Below are positions 1-5,307 of a DNA stretch of 5,307 nt, in pieces. The position numbers and the translations under genes are program-made. This DNA is from an uncultured Ignavibacteriota bacterium (GTDB taxonomy: Bacteria; Bacteroidota; Ignavibacteria; UBA10030; UBA8401): assembly GCA_903907305.1 (NCBI GenBank), contig CAIVNT010000548.1:1-5307 (forward strand). The letters are read 5' to 3'. Within the stretch, counting starts at the first letter, position 1, and each line of letters begins with the position of its first letter. Below the pieces are notes generated by a model. The model did no database searches. It saw only the letters and a list, made by a program, of their open reading frames with translations, and was not told where the DNA came from.

Positions 1-1172
1 GTACCGTTGTACACAACATAATTCCCTGTGCCAACCTGTGTACCGCTTCCGAAGACAGTACTTGATGTGAAACTTGAGCCGTCAGAAGGATCAGCACTAA
101 CAGCGCTTCCTGCTTTTACGAGCACAACTCTATTTGTCCCATTTCCAGTATTCGACCAATTGATATCAAATGATGTTGACGTGATATTAGAAAAGGAAAT
201 ACCGGATGGTTGAGCAGTTGGCTCTGTTGCGTAACTCGGGGCATTCGTTGTTGCATTAATTGTTGCTGCTGCGGAATAATTAAATGCTTTGTCGACAGTG
301 TAGATTCTATAGAAGTATTGTGTCGATGTCGATAATCCAATATCTGTAAAGGAATTGTTGGTACCTAAATAAACGACTTGCTGACCAGCGGCAATTACAT
401 TACCTACGGCATAAACACCATTGACATTGGGAGCAGTTGTTGGATCCGCTAAACCCCTCACAACCATATACCCGCCGCCGTCAACTCCGGTAGCCGGAGC
501 TGACCAACTTACTTGAATTTGGGCGGATGCAATGGAAGGTGTTGTCGGCGTGGTAACCGGGTCAGGTGCAGTATTGTCAACTGCACCCGCATACCAAACG
601 ACATCATCAAAATCAACATCGGTAGCACTTAAAGCAGAGAAACGAAGACTTGAAACTCCATATCGAGGACTTGAAACACCTGAACCAGAAGTAGCAGTTT
701 GGGTAACTTTCGTCCACGATGTTGGATTTGAAAGAGTCGTAGCTATATAAGCACCAGGAGATGCTGTTCCGTCGTTGCTGATTCCTACACCAAAATTTGT
801 CGCAACAGTTCCGGCCGTCTTGTAATAGAACTGAACAGTGTACGCTGTAGCACTCCCAACCGCCTGATCTGCTGCAGTAGGTGACTGTAACCTTCTTGTG
901 GCAGATGTCGGACCGCAACTGAATGTCACATATTTTGGACCGGAACGACCGCCGGTTGTTGCAATATTTCTTGTCCCGTTTGTAGAAGATACTGTCCAAT
1001 CAGTTCGTACAACACTGACTGCGACGCTCGTATTGACTAATTGACCCGCGGTTTGACTTTCAAATCCGCCATCCATCTGCGGAAATGAACCTATAACTTG
1101 TTGTGCGTTAGAAACGGCAGTTAACGCTACAAACAACACGATTATTGCTAGAATCTGTTTCAAGGTTTTCAT
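1..1172 (-). CDS. Secreted multidomain protein with Fn3-like repeats, 5' part only (runs off left edge)
   Basis: An uninterrupted frame of 390 codons starts at the ATG at 1172-1170 and is still open at base 1, so the C-terminus is missing. GAGG at 1180-1177, four bases before the ATG, supports the start. Residues 1-23 form a Sec signal peptide: MKTLK, a hydrophobic core LAIIVLFVALTAV, and a likely cleavage after SNA. Residues about 28-195 look like a beta-sandwich (jelly-roll, carbohydrate-binding-like) domain, with GGFESQTAG at the start, YTVQFYYKTA in the middle and DVDFDDVVWY at the end; this fold call is from pattern only. Residues about 200-309 form an Fn3-like domain (QIQVSWSAP, then TQYFYRIYTVDKAFNYS). 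From about 318 a second type of Fn3-like repeat begins (FDINWSNTGNGTNRVVLVKA). Such proteins in Bacteroidota and Ignavibacteria are usually large, surface-exposed and often end in a type IX secretion sorting domain; that end is not visible here. Probable role: adhesion to or binding of polysaccharide. No catalytic domain is seen. Confidence 0.85.
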   Translation of the reverse strand, partial: MKTLKQILAIIVLFVALTAVSNAQQVIGSFPQMDGGFESQTAGQLVNTSVAVSVVRTDWTVSSTNGTRNIATTGGRSGPKYVTFSCGPTSATRRLQSPTAADQAVGSATAYTVQFYYKTAGTVATNFGVGISNDGTASPGAYIATTLSNPTSWTKVTQTATSGSGVSSPRYGVSSLRFSALSATDVDFDDVVWYAGAVDNTAPDPVTTPTTPSIASAQIQVSWSAPATGVDGGGYMVVRGLADPTTAPNVNGVYAVGNVIAAGQQVVYLGTNNSFTDIGLSTSTQYFYRIYTVDKAFNYSAAATINATTNAPSYATEPTAQPSGISFSNITSTSFDINWSNTGNGTNRVVLVKAGSAVSADPSDGSSFTSSTVFGSGTQVGTGNYVVYNG

Positions 1173-1176
1173 AATA

Positions 1177-1180
1177 CCTC
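1177..1180 (-). promoter_or_regulatory. Shine-Dalgarno site of the secreted protein
   Basis: GAGG on the minus strand lies four bases upstream of the ATG at 1172. The whole gap to the sulfatase stop is only 74 bp and holds no hairpin that I can see, so read-through from the sulfatase into this gene is possible. Confidence 0.6.
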
Positions 1181-1246
1181 GCTAATGATTTATTGCATTG
1201 TGTGAATTGTTATTTCTAGATCGAATCCTTACGACATCCAAATCCT

Positions 1247-2785
1247 TTATGGCTTCGCTTTCCTCCATCCTGCCTTCAACTGTTCATGCAGTTTCATGAT
1301 CAATCGTTGATGCTCCGGTTTGAACACGATACTTTCCTTGCACAACGGATCGTTCTTCATGTCATACAGCTCCTTCTCTTTCACTTCTCCCGTCGTTTTC
1401 TCGATCCATTCCGTATAACGGTATCGGTCTGTCCGCATCGTATATCCCATCATGTTGTTAGGACGCGGATACTGACTGAATGCTGCCTTCTTCCAGGTCT
1501 TCTTCGGATCGCTCAGAAGCGGTACCATGCTTGTTCCTTCAAGATCATCCGCGACAGGAAGTCCGCATAATTCCGAAAGGGTCGGATAGATGTCGACAAA
1601 TTCCGTCAGAGCGTTTACCCGTTTTCCTTTGGGATAGTCCGGATCGGAAATGATCATGGGAACGTGTGTGTCCAGTTCAAAGTTGGTGTGTTTGCACCAA
1701 TCGGAATACTCACCGAGTTTCCAGCCATGATCACCCCTGATGATGACGATCGTATCTTTCCGCAGATCGAGCCTGTCCAATTCACTCAGGAGCTTGCCGA
1801 CCTGTGCATCCATATAACTCACGCAGGCATAGTATCCGTGGATCAATTCTTTGGTCATCGCTTCATCAACCGGTCCCACATCAGGAATATCGGAATAGGA
1901 GCGCAGTTCGCCCCATGTTGTAAAGGCAATGTCCGGTGCGTTCTTCGGTCGGTTCGGATACGGCATCGGGATCTTGGTGCGGTCATACAGATCCCAGTAT
2001 TTTTTCGGAGCGCAGAACGGCAAATGCGGTTTACGGAATCCGACTCCGAGGAAGAACGGCTGACGTTCATTTTCGGAAGATGCTTTTGCTTTCGGTGCCA
2101 GGGTGTTCAACGATTCGATCGCCAGTTTGGCAATTCCACCGTCAAGATATGCTTCATCGGGAACATCGGCACTTTCGGTCGGGCGTGCCCGCATGCGTGT
2201 TGAACCGGTCGACTCAGCATTGTTCCCGGTATCCTGCGTTAACTTTCCCCCGTCTTTCAACATCTTCAAATTCGATTCCAACATATAGTTGGCACCCTTG
2301 CCGTTCTCGTGCGGAACTGAATACGACGCAGCATCTTCCAATCCCACATGGAACAGTTTTCCGATCCCCTGCGAGAAATATCCGTTGTTCTTAAAATGCT
2401 GCTGCAGCGTCACCACATTCGGCATTGTTGTTCTGATGTGTGTCTTCAGATCGTAGACCTTTGTCGTGTCCGGCCGCTTTCCGGTAAGCAGACTTGCACG
2501 CGTCGGACCGCAGACTGCCTGTTGACAGTAGGTTCGTTCGAAGAGGACGCCTGTTGCCGCGAGCGAATCGATATTGGGAGACTTGACCATCGGATGTCCA
2601 TAGCATCCCAATTCAGGACGAAGGTCATCCACTGCGATGAAGAGAACGTTCTTCTTACGCGATGCTATTTGTTTAAGGATGGATTTTTTTTCGGAGAGTA
2701 ATTCTTCAAAAGGTGAGAGTCCGATAATACTGCCGACACCGAGAACTGCCGACTGCGATAAAAAATCTCTACGGGAATGGTTCAT
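1247..2785 (-). CDS. Tat-exported sulfatase, iduronate-2-sulfatase type
   Basis: This 512-residue protein hydrolyses sulfate esters, probably on a uronic-acid-containing glycan. The start at 2785 is chosen over an in-frame ATG at 2812 because AAGGA lies six bases before it, and because it puts the twin-arginine motif SRRDFL at residues 4-9, followed by a hydrophobic stretch (SAVLGVGSIIGL): a Tat signal. Sulfatase landmarks, in residues from this start: metal-binding VDDLRPELG (D53, D54); formylglycine motif C92-G-P-T-R96 followed by ASLLTGKRPDTT; GKLFH (K143, H146); GFRKPHLPF (K252, H254); GDHGW (D352, H353); and K365 in DWCKHTNFE. The lines RPDTT, GK-x-FH, KPHxPF, SYxDxQVGxLL and THVP match human IDS, which separates it from arylsulfatase A-type enzymes. 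Cys92 must be oxidised to formylglycine by FGE or anSME; neither gene is in the window. C-x-P-T-R rather than C-x-P-S-R is a tolerated variant. The position specificity and polymer cannot be read from sequence. It is divergent from the membrane regulator and lies upstream of the secreted Fn3 protein on the same strand. Confidence 0.93.
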   Translation of the reverse strand: MNHSRRDFLSQSAVLGVGSIIGLSPFEELLSEKKSILKQIASRKKNVLFIAVDDLRPELGCYGHPMVKSPNIDSLAATGVLFERTYCQQAVCGPTRASLLTGKRPDTTKVYDLKTHIRTTMPNVVTLQQHFKNNGYFSQGIGKLFHVGLEDAASYSVPHENGKGANYMLESNLKMLKDGGKLTQDTGNNAESTGSTRMRARPTESADVPDEAYLDGGIAKLAIESLNTLAPKAKASSENERQPFFLGVGFRKPHLPFCAPKKYWDLYDRTKIPMPYPNRPKNAPDIAFTTWGELRSYSDIPDVGPVDEAMTKELIHGYYACVSYMDAQVGKLLSELDRLDLRKDTIVIIRGDHGWKLGEYSDWCKHTNFELDTHVPMIISDPDYPKGKRVNALTEFVDIYPTLSELCGLPVADDLEGTSMVPLLSDPKKTWKKAAFSQYPRPNNMMGYTMRTDRYRYTEWIEKTTGEVKEKELYDMKNDPLCKESIVFKPEHQRLIMKLHEQLKAGWRKAKP

Positions 2786-2791
2786 TCTGAT

Positions 2792-2796
2792 TCCTT
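2792..2796 (-). promoter_or_regulatory. Shine-Dalgarno site that fixes the sulfatase start
   Basis: AAGGA on the minus strand is six bases upstream of the ATG at 2785. The alternative ATG at 2812 has only AGAACAAA before it. The site therefore decides for the shorter protein, which also begins directly with the Tat motif. Confidence 0.7.
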
Positions 2797-2835
2797 GTCG
2801 AAATAAGACCATTTTGTTCTGATTTGAGGTTACTG

Positions 2836-2866
2836 CCCAACGTCAAATGGCCAATATGACGTTGGG
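2836..2866. promoter_or_regulatory. Perfect inverted repeat, candidate operator of the sulfatase
   Basis: CCCAACGTCA at 2836-2845 and its exact reverse complement TGACGTTGGG at 2857-2866 flank an 11-base spacer. Arm centres are 21 bp apart, two helical turns, as expected for a dimeric DNA-binding protein. It begins 51 bp upstream of the sulfatase start codon, in the divergent intergenic region. It could also fold as a hairpin in the sulfatase leader RNA. A terminator is less likely: no U-tract directly follows either arm (one side continues AAAATTTT, the other CAGTAACC) and no gene ends here. The bound factor is unknown; the divergent membrane regulator is the natural candidate. Confidence 0.6.
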
Positions 2867-2907
2867 AAAATTTTCAGTAGGTTCGGCACATTCAAACGGC
2901 AAAAGAT

Positions 2908-2930
2908 GAATTCGCAAATGCGGATAATTC
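2908..2930. repeat. Imperfect inverted repeat in the divergent promoter region
   Basis: GAATTCGCA at 2908-2916 pairs with TGCG...AATTC at 2919-2930, with a two-base centre (AA) and a three-base bulge (GAT, 2923-2925) on the right arm. The core CGCA-AA-TGCG is a perfect palindrome. It may be an accessory operator or chance; nothing ties it to a specific regulator. Confidence 0.3.
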
Positions 2931-2979
2931 AGTGATTCAACCGATTGCATTTCAACTATTTTTTCGTTAACAAGGTATC

Positions 2980-2990
2980 CACTTTAAGTG
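2980..2990. promoter_or_regulatory. Short palindrome CACTTTAAGTG, possible operator
   Basis: CACTT and AAGTG form a perfect 5-bp-arm palindrome around a single T. Flanking TAT (2976-2978) and ATA (2991-2993) extend the symmetry if one C is bulged. It lies about 105 bp upstream of the regulator start. A site this short is weak evidence by itself. Confidence 0.3.
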
Positions 2991-3019
2991 ATATGCAGTA
3001 GTAAAACGCAGTGAATATC

Positions 3020-3043
3020 GCGCAATGCACCCGTAGATTGCGC
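3020..3043. promoter_or_regulatory. Inverted repeat GCGCAAT-N10-ATTGCGC, candidate operator or leader hairpin of the regulator gene
   Basis: Perfect 7-bp arms at 3020-3026 and 3037-3043 are separated by ten bases. It ends 51 bp before the regulator ATG at 3095, so it could be an autoregulatory site or a hairpin in the regulator's leader RNA. No U-tract follows, which argues against an intrinsic terminator. The arms differ from those of the 2836-2866 repeat, so a different factor is implied if both are real. Confidence 0.4.
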
Positions 3044-3094
3044 AAACAACGTCAGATTTATTGGGAATTTTCAACAGTAAGCCGGATAGTGAAC

Positions 3095-4327
3095 ATGGAT
3101 CAATCAATCGAAAACAAAAAAAAAGATACACTGCTGAATCAGATTCTTCAGAGTCCGGAATTCCACGAATCACAACGGTATCAGGAATTGCTGCGGTATC
3201 TGGTTGACAAGTCATCCAAAGTTTCCTCGCTGAAGGAGACTGAAATTGCACACGATGTATTCGGAAAGAATTCCAGTTTCGATCCTGCAGCAGACCCTTT
3301 GATCCGGTCGTACATCAGCAACCTCAGAAAAAAACTGGAACATTATTATCTCACCACGCTCGATCAATACGAATACAAACTCGAGATACCCAAAGGTCAA
3401 TATCTCGTAAAGTATACCAAGGTCTCACAGAATATCATTCCGAATAAGATGCGTAAATATCTGCCGATGACGTATCTTGCCATCATCGGTATTCTGTTCT
3501 GCGTGATCCTGTTCCAATACTATCGTATGGACTCGGTATCATCTTCCGGGGTAAATGCTGAAGGTGTCAATCCTTTCTGGACCGAATATCTGAACAACGA
3601 TCAACGCCCTACGCTGATCGTTCTTGGTGATTTTCTTGTCATATCCGAAAAAGGTGTACGGCATCTTCGCACCTTTCTCCGGGACCCCAGGATCAACAGT
3701 GAGAAAGAATTACTGGCAACGAATCGTGAGTTCAAAAATAAATACAATGACTATCAGATTTCCGATGTCACGTATTTGGGAACGTCGGTTGGGCTTGGTT
3801 TATCTGATGTAATGAAGGTCCTAAAGAAATCGACAAAACCGGTCACCGTCAAACTCTCATCACAATTGAAATGGGATGATTTCGAGAATAATAATATAAT
3901 CTATCTCGGTACATTGAAGACACTTGCAAAACTTGACACATTATTTTCCAGGACCAATCTTCGATACCATCTTTTCCCGAATACATTGTCGATCATGGGG
4001 CCAAAGGACGATACCATTCGGACGCTGAATTTGAATTGGCACGGAGGGAATTATCAAAAGGATTATAGTGTGATACTGAAATATCAGGGGTCGAAGAATA
4101 ATTCCATTGTTTTTTTAACCGGCTTTAGCGAACTGGGCGTTATGGAATCGATCAAAGCAGCGACCGACTCAAGTCTCATTCCCCGGATCAAAGCGTTCAC
4201 TCATTCGGAAGTTAAACACCATCCTCTTTACTTTGAATTGATCTCCGAAACAGAAGGTGTCGGCTATACGATATTCCGTTCGGATATCCGACATTTTCTG
4301 CCTTTGAACGAGGGGAACAACAAGTAA
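3095..4327 (+). CDS. Membrane-anchored winged-helix transcriptional regulator with extracytoplasmic sensor domain
   Basis: This is a 410-residue one-component regulator with ToxR/CadC-like topology. Residues about 12-108 form a winged helix-turn-helix: ILQSPEFHESQRYQELLRYL, then ETEIAHDVFG, SFDPAADPLIR, a recognition-helix-like SYISNLRKKLEHYY similar to the OmpR/PhoB 'ISxLRKKL', and the wing KLEIPKGQYLVKY. One transmembrane helix follows at about 122-141 (YLPMTYLAIIGILFCVILFQ), preceded by KMRK, which predicts N-terminus in the cytoplasm and C-terminus outside. The extracytoplasmic part (about 157-405) includes RPTLIVLGDFLVIS, KLSSQLKWDDFENNNIIYLGTLKTL and NNSIVFLTGFSELGVMESI. I recall this layout from uncharacterised proteins of Acidobacteria and FCB bacteria; its ligand is unknown. 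The frame is open upstream to a GTG at 3011, but the 28 extra residues do not resemble the family and lack an SD; ATG 3095 has only a weak GGA at 3084-3086. GTG 3089 is also possible. It is divergent from the sulfatase and convergent with kduI, so it probably controls one or both. That regulatory link is an inference. Confidence 0.85.
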   Translation: MDQSIENKKKDTLLNQILQSPEFHESQRYQELLRYLVDKSSKVSSLKETEIAHDVFGKNSSFDPAADPLIRSYISNLRKKLEHYYLTTLDQYEYKLEIPKGQYLVKYTKVSQNIIPNKMRKYLPMTYLAIIGILFCVILFQYYRMDSVSSSGVNAEGVNPFWTEYLNNDQRPTLIVLGDFLVISEKGVRHLRTFLRDPRINSEKELLATNREFKNKYNDYQISDVTYLGTSVGLGLSDVMKVLKKSTKPVTVKLSSQLKWDDFENNNIIYLGTLKTLAKLDTLFSRTNLRYHLFPNTLSIMGPKDDTIRTLNLNWHGGNYQKDYSVILKYQGSKNNSIVFLTGFSELGVMESIKAATDSSLIPRIKAFTHSEVKHHPLYFELISETEGVGYTIFRSDIRHFLPLNEGNNK

Positions 4328-4351
4328 CAGCATCGGTCATCAGCGGTAAAT

Positions 4352-4402
4352 AAAAAAAGAGCCGAATCTCTCATCCATAGTGAGACTCGGCTCTTTTTTT
4401 TT
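4352..4402. terminator. Bidirectional intrinsic terminator between the regulator and kduI
   Basis: The stem pairs GAGCCGAATCTC (4359-4370) with GAGACTCGGCTC (4382-4393): eleven pairs and one A-C mismatch (4366/4386), around an 11-base loop. Nine T's follow at 4394-4402 for plus-strand transcripts. Seven A's at 4352-4358 give seven U's for minus-strand transcripts. It lies 31 bases after the regulator stop and 21 bases after the kduI stop, as expected for a terminator shared by convergent genes. Confidence 0.93.
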
Positions 4403-4414
4403 GAGAGGAACGTT

Positions 4415-5248
4415 TTATTTCAACACGTCCATCGGTAATACATCCATATCCCCGAATTCCTGATTCTCTCCCCCCATTGCCCAAATGAATGAATAATTTC
4501 CGGTCCCTGCACCGCTATGGATGGACCAGCTGGGTGAGATCACCGCCTGCTCATTTCGCATAATGATGTGCCGCGTTTCATTCGGTTCCCCCATCATATG
4601 AAATACAACTCCATCGGGCTTCACGCTGAAATAGAGATATACCTCCGAACGGCGCAGATGCGTATGAGCCGGCATGGTATTCCAAACGCTTCCCTCTTCA
4701 AGCTCTGTCATCCCCATCACCAGTTGACAGCTTTTGATCCCGTTTGGATGGATATATTTGAAGATGGTGCGCTTGTTCGAATCCTTTTCATTTCCCATTC
4801 TGGCAGGTTCTGCATCACGGAATTTTTTATGCGCAGTCGGGTAACCGGTGTGAGCCGGATAGCTGATAAAGTAGAATTTTGCAGGTACATCTTTATTGTC
4901 GCTGGAGAATGTGACAGTCTTGACCCCTTTACCGATATAAAGAACATCCTTCAATTCCATCGCATAGCCGGTCCCATCGGCAATGATCATTCCGTTACCG
5001 CCGATATTCAGTATTCCAATCTCTCTTCGTTCACAGAAATACTCAGCGGCCATCTCTTTTTTGGATGCAACTAATTCAATCGGTGAGTCAGCCGGTTGAG
5101 CACCGCCGATGATAGCCCGGTCCACGTCGGAATAGAGCATATTCACCTTCCCGGCTGCAAAGATCTCCTCTATCATAAATTCTTTCCGTAACTCATCTGT
5201 TCCCATCATTATTGTTGCATCTGGATTAGGTGCAAATCGTACTTCCAT
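4415..5248 (-). CDS. kduI: 5-keto-4-deoxyuronate isomerase (5-dehydro-4-deoxy-D-glucuronate isomerase, EC 5.3.1.17)
   Basis: KduI is a cytoplasmic cupin enzyme. It converts 5-dehydro-4-deoxy-D-glucuronate, formed spontaneously from unsaturated uronates released by polysaccharide lyases and unsaturated glucuronyl hydrolases, to 3-deoxy-D-glycero-2,5-hexodiulosonate, which KduD then reduces to KDG. The 277-residue length matches E. coli KduI (278). Clear family segments run throughout: LRKEFMIEEIFAAGKVNMLYSDVDR in the N-terminal half, GGAQP, YFCERREIGILNIGG, LYIGKG, PAKFYFISYPAHTGYPT, WNTMPAHTHLRRSEVY, FHMMGEPNETRHI and NEQAVISPSWSIHSGAGT. The zinc ligands are all present: H195 and H197 (PAHTH), E202, and H244 (WSIHSG). 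The start is fixed by AGGAG six bases upstream. Downstream is the shared terminator, so no kduD follows it; any partner would lie beyond the right edge or elsewhere. Together with the nearby sulfatase it points to breakdown of sulfated, uronate-containing polymers, though KduI also serves pectin and glycosaminoglycan pathways. Confidence 0.96.
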   Translation of the reverse strand: MEVRFAPNPDATIMMGTDELRKEFMIEEIFAAGKVNMLYSDVDRAIIGGAQPADSPIELVASKKEMAAEYFCERREIGILNIGGNGMIIADGTGYAMELKDVLYIGKGVKTVTFSSDNKDVPAKFYFISYPAHTGYPTAHKKFRDAEPARMGNEKDSNKRTIFKYIHPNGIKSCQLVMGMTELEEGSVWNTMPAHTHLRRSEVYLYFSVKPDGVVFHMMGEPNETRHIIMRNEQAVISPSWSIHSGAGTGNYSFIWAMGGENQEFGDMDVLPMDVLK

Positions 5249-5254
5249 AAGATA

Positions 5255-5259
5255 CTCCT
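5255..5259 (-). promoter_or_regulatory. Strong Shine-Dalgarno site of kduI
   Basis: AGGAG on the minus strand with six bases to the ATG at 5248. This is the best RBS in the window and confirms the kduI start. Confidence 0.8.
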
Positions 5260-5272
5260 GTCAATTAACGTT

Positions 5273-5282
5273 GATAATTATC
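5273..5282. promoter_or_regulatory. Palindrome GATAATTATC at the predicted kduI transcription start
   Basis: This perfect 10-bp palindrome sits just downstream of the -10 box, covering about +1 to +10 of the predicted kduI transcript. A repressor bound here would block transcription. AACG/CGTT flanks (5267-5270 and 5281-5284 region) extend the symmetry imperfectly. The sequence is A/T-rich, so chance symmetry is possible. Confidence 0.35.
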
Positions 5283-5289
5283 GTTCTCT

Positions 5290-5295
5290 ATTATA
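5290..5295 (-). promoter_or_regulatory. Consensus -10 box of a kduI promoter
   Basis: TATAAT on the minus strand, 41 bases upstream of the kduI ATG. A start of transcription near 5283 would give a leader of about 35 bases containing the SD site. The matching -35 hexamer would fall at about 5313-5318, beyond the window, so the promoter is only half visible. It suggests that kduI is transcribed alone, ending at the terminator at 4352-4402. Confidence 0.5.
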
Positions 5296-5307
5296 CACTG
5301 TGCGGAC

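Noticed and set aside
613..999. 128-codon minus-strand frame within the secreted protein gene
   Set aside because: It overlaps the longer frame that has a signal peptide and Fn3-like domains, and its product is a Cys/Ser-rich low-sense sequence.
1213..1241. Possible promoter before the secreted protein (TTGGAT at 1241-1236, TAGAAA at 1218-1213, 17-base spacing, minus strand)
   Set aside because: Only 3 of 6 and 4 of 6 bases match the sigma-70 consensus. The spacing is right but the match is no better than chance, and the consensus may not apply in this phylum.
1286..2701. Several open frames on the plus strand opposite the sulfatase
   Set aside because: The sulfatase is convincing over its whole length, and the antisense frames have no recognisable motifs or RBS; they are shadows.
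2786..2812. Nine-residue N-terminal extension of the sulfatase from an ATG at 2812
   Set aside because: It has no SD site, while ATG 2785 has AAGGA at good spacing and begins directly with the Tat motif.
2889..2945. Loose repeat ATTCAAACGG (2890-2899) and ATTCAACCGA (2935-2944) in the intergenic region
   Set aside because: Two imperfect copies in A/T-rich DNA with no symmetry or regular spacing; too weak to call a site.
3011..3094. 28-residue N-terminal extension of the regulator from a GTG at 3011
   Set aside because: The extra residues do not resemble the winged-helix family, there is no SD site, and the stretch contains an inverted repeat more typical of intergenic DNA.
4568..5074. 168-codon plus-strand open frame opposite kduI
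   Set aside because: It lies wholly antisense to a clear kduI, has no recognisable domain, and is best explained by codon bias of the real gene.
1..5307. CRISPR arrays, tRNA or rRNA genes, insertion sequences, att sites, origins
   Set aside because: No regularly spaced repeats, no tRNA-like cloverleaf arms or rRNA segments, and no transposase or terminal inverted repeats were seen on either strand.

Overview
This looks like a chromosomal stretch of a polysaccharide-degrading bacterium, most likely from the Bacteroidota/FCB side (Ignavibacteria-like lineages fit well). The placement rests on two remembered protein styles: a secreted multidomain protein whose Fn3-like repeats carry the 'TNRVVLVKAGSAV' and 'VYTVDKAFNYSA'-type wording common in Bacteroidota/Ignavibacteria surface proteins, and a membrane-anchored winged-helix regulator of a type seen in Acidobacteria and FCB genomes. 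It is an inference; the window has no rRNA or other phylogenetic marker.

Layout: (1) 1-1172, minus: the 5' 390 codons of a secreted, Fn3-containing adhesin or carbohydrate-binding protein, running off the left edge. (2) 1247-2785, minus: a complete Tat-exported sulfatase of the iduronate-2-sulfatase (IDS) type. (3) 2786-3094: a divergent intergenic region rich in inverted repeats, including a perfect 10-bp-arm repeat at 2836-2866. (4) 3095-4327, plus: a single-pass membrane protein with an N-terminal OmpR/ToxR-like winged helix and a large extracytoplasmic domain of unknown ligand. (5) 4352-4402: a bidirectional intrinsic terminator. (6) 4415-5248, minus: kduI, 5-keto-4-deoxyuronate isomerase, with its own RBS and a consensus -10 box at the right edge.

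The genes suggest use of a sulfated, uronic-acid-containing polysaccharide (ulvan or a glycosaminoglycan are candidates). The sulfatase would remove sulfate outside the cytoplasmic membrane. KduI would isomerise the 5-keto-4-deoxyuronate derived from unsaturated uronates made by polysaccharide lyases. The membrane-bound regulator, divergent from the sulfatase, is the obvious candidate for sensing and control. No lyase, SusC/SusD pair, KduD or sulfatase-maturing enzyme is in the window, so the pathway is only partly visible. The most interesting point is the possible one-component transmembrane regulatory circuit: an uncharacterised sensor domain plus a CAACGTCA element found as an inverted pair before the sulfatase, once before the regulator, and as a one-mismatch copy before kduI.
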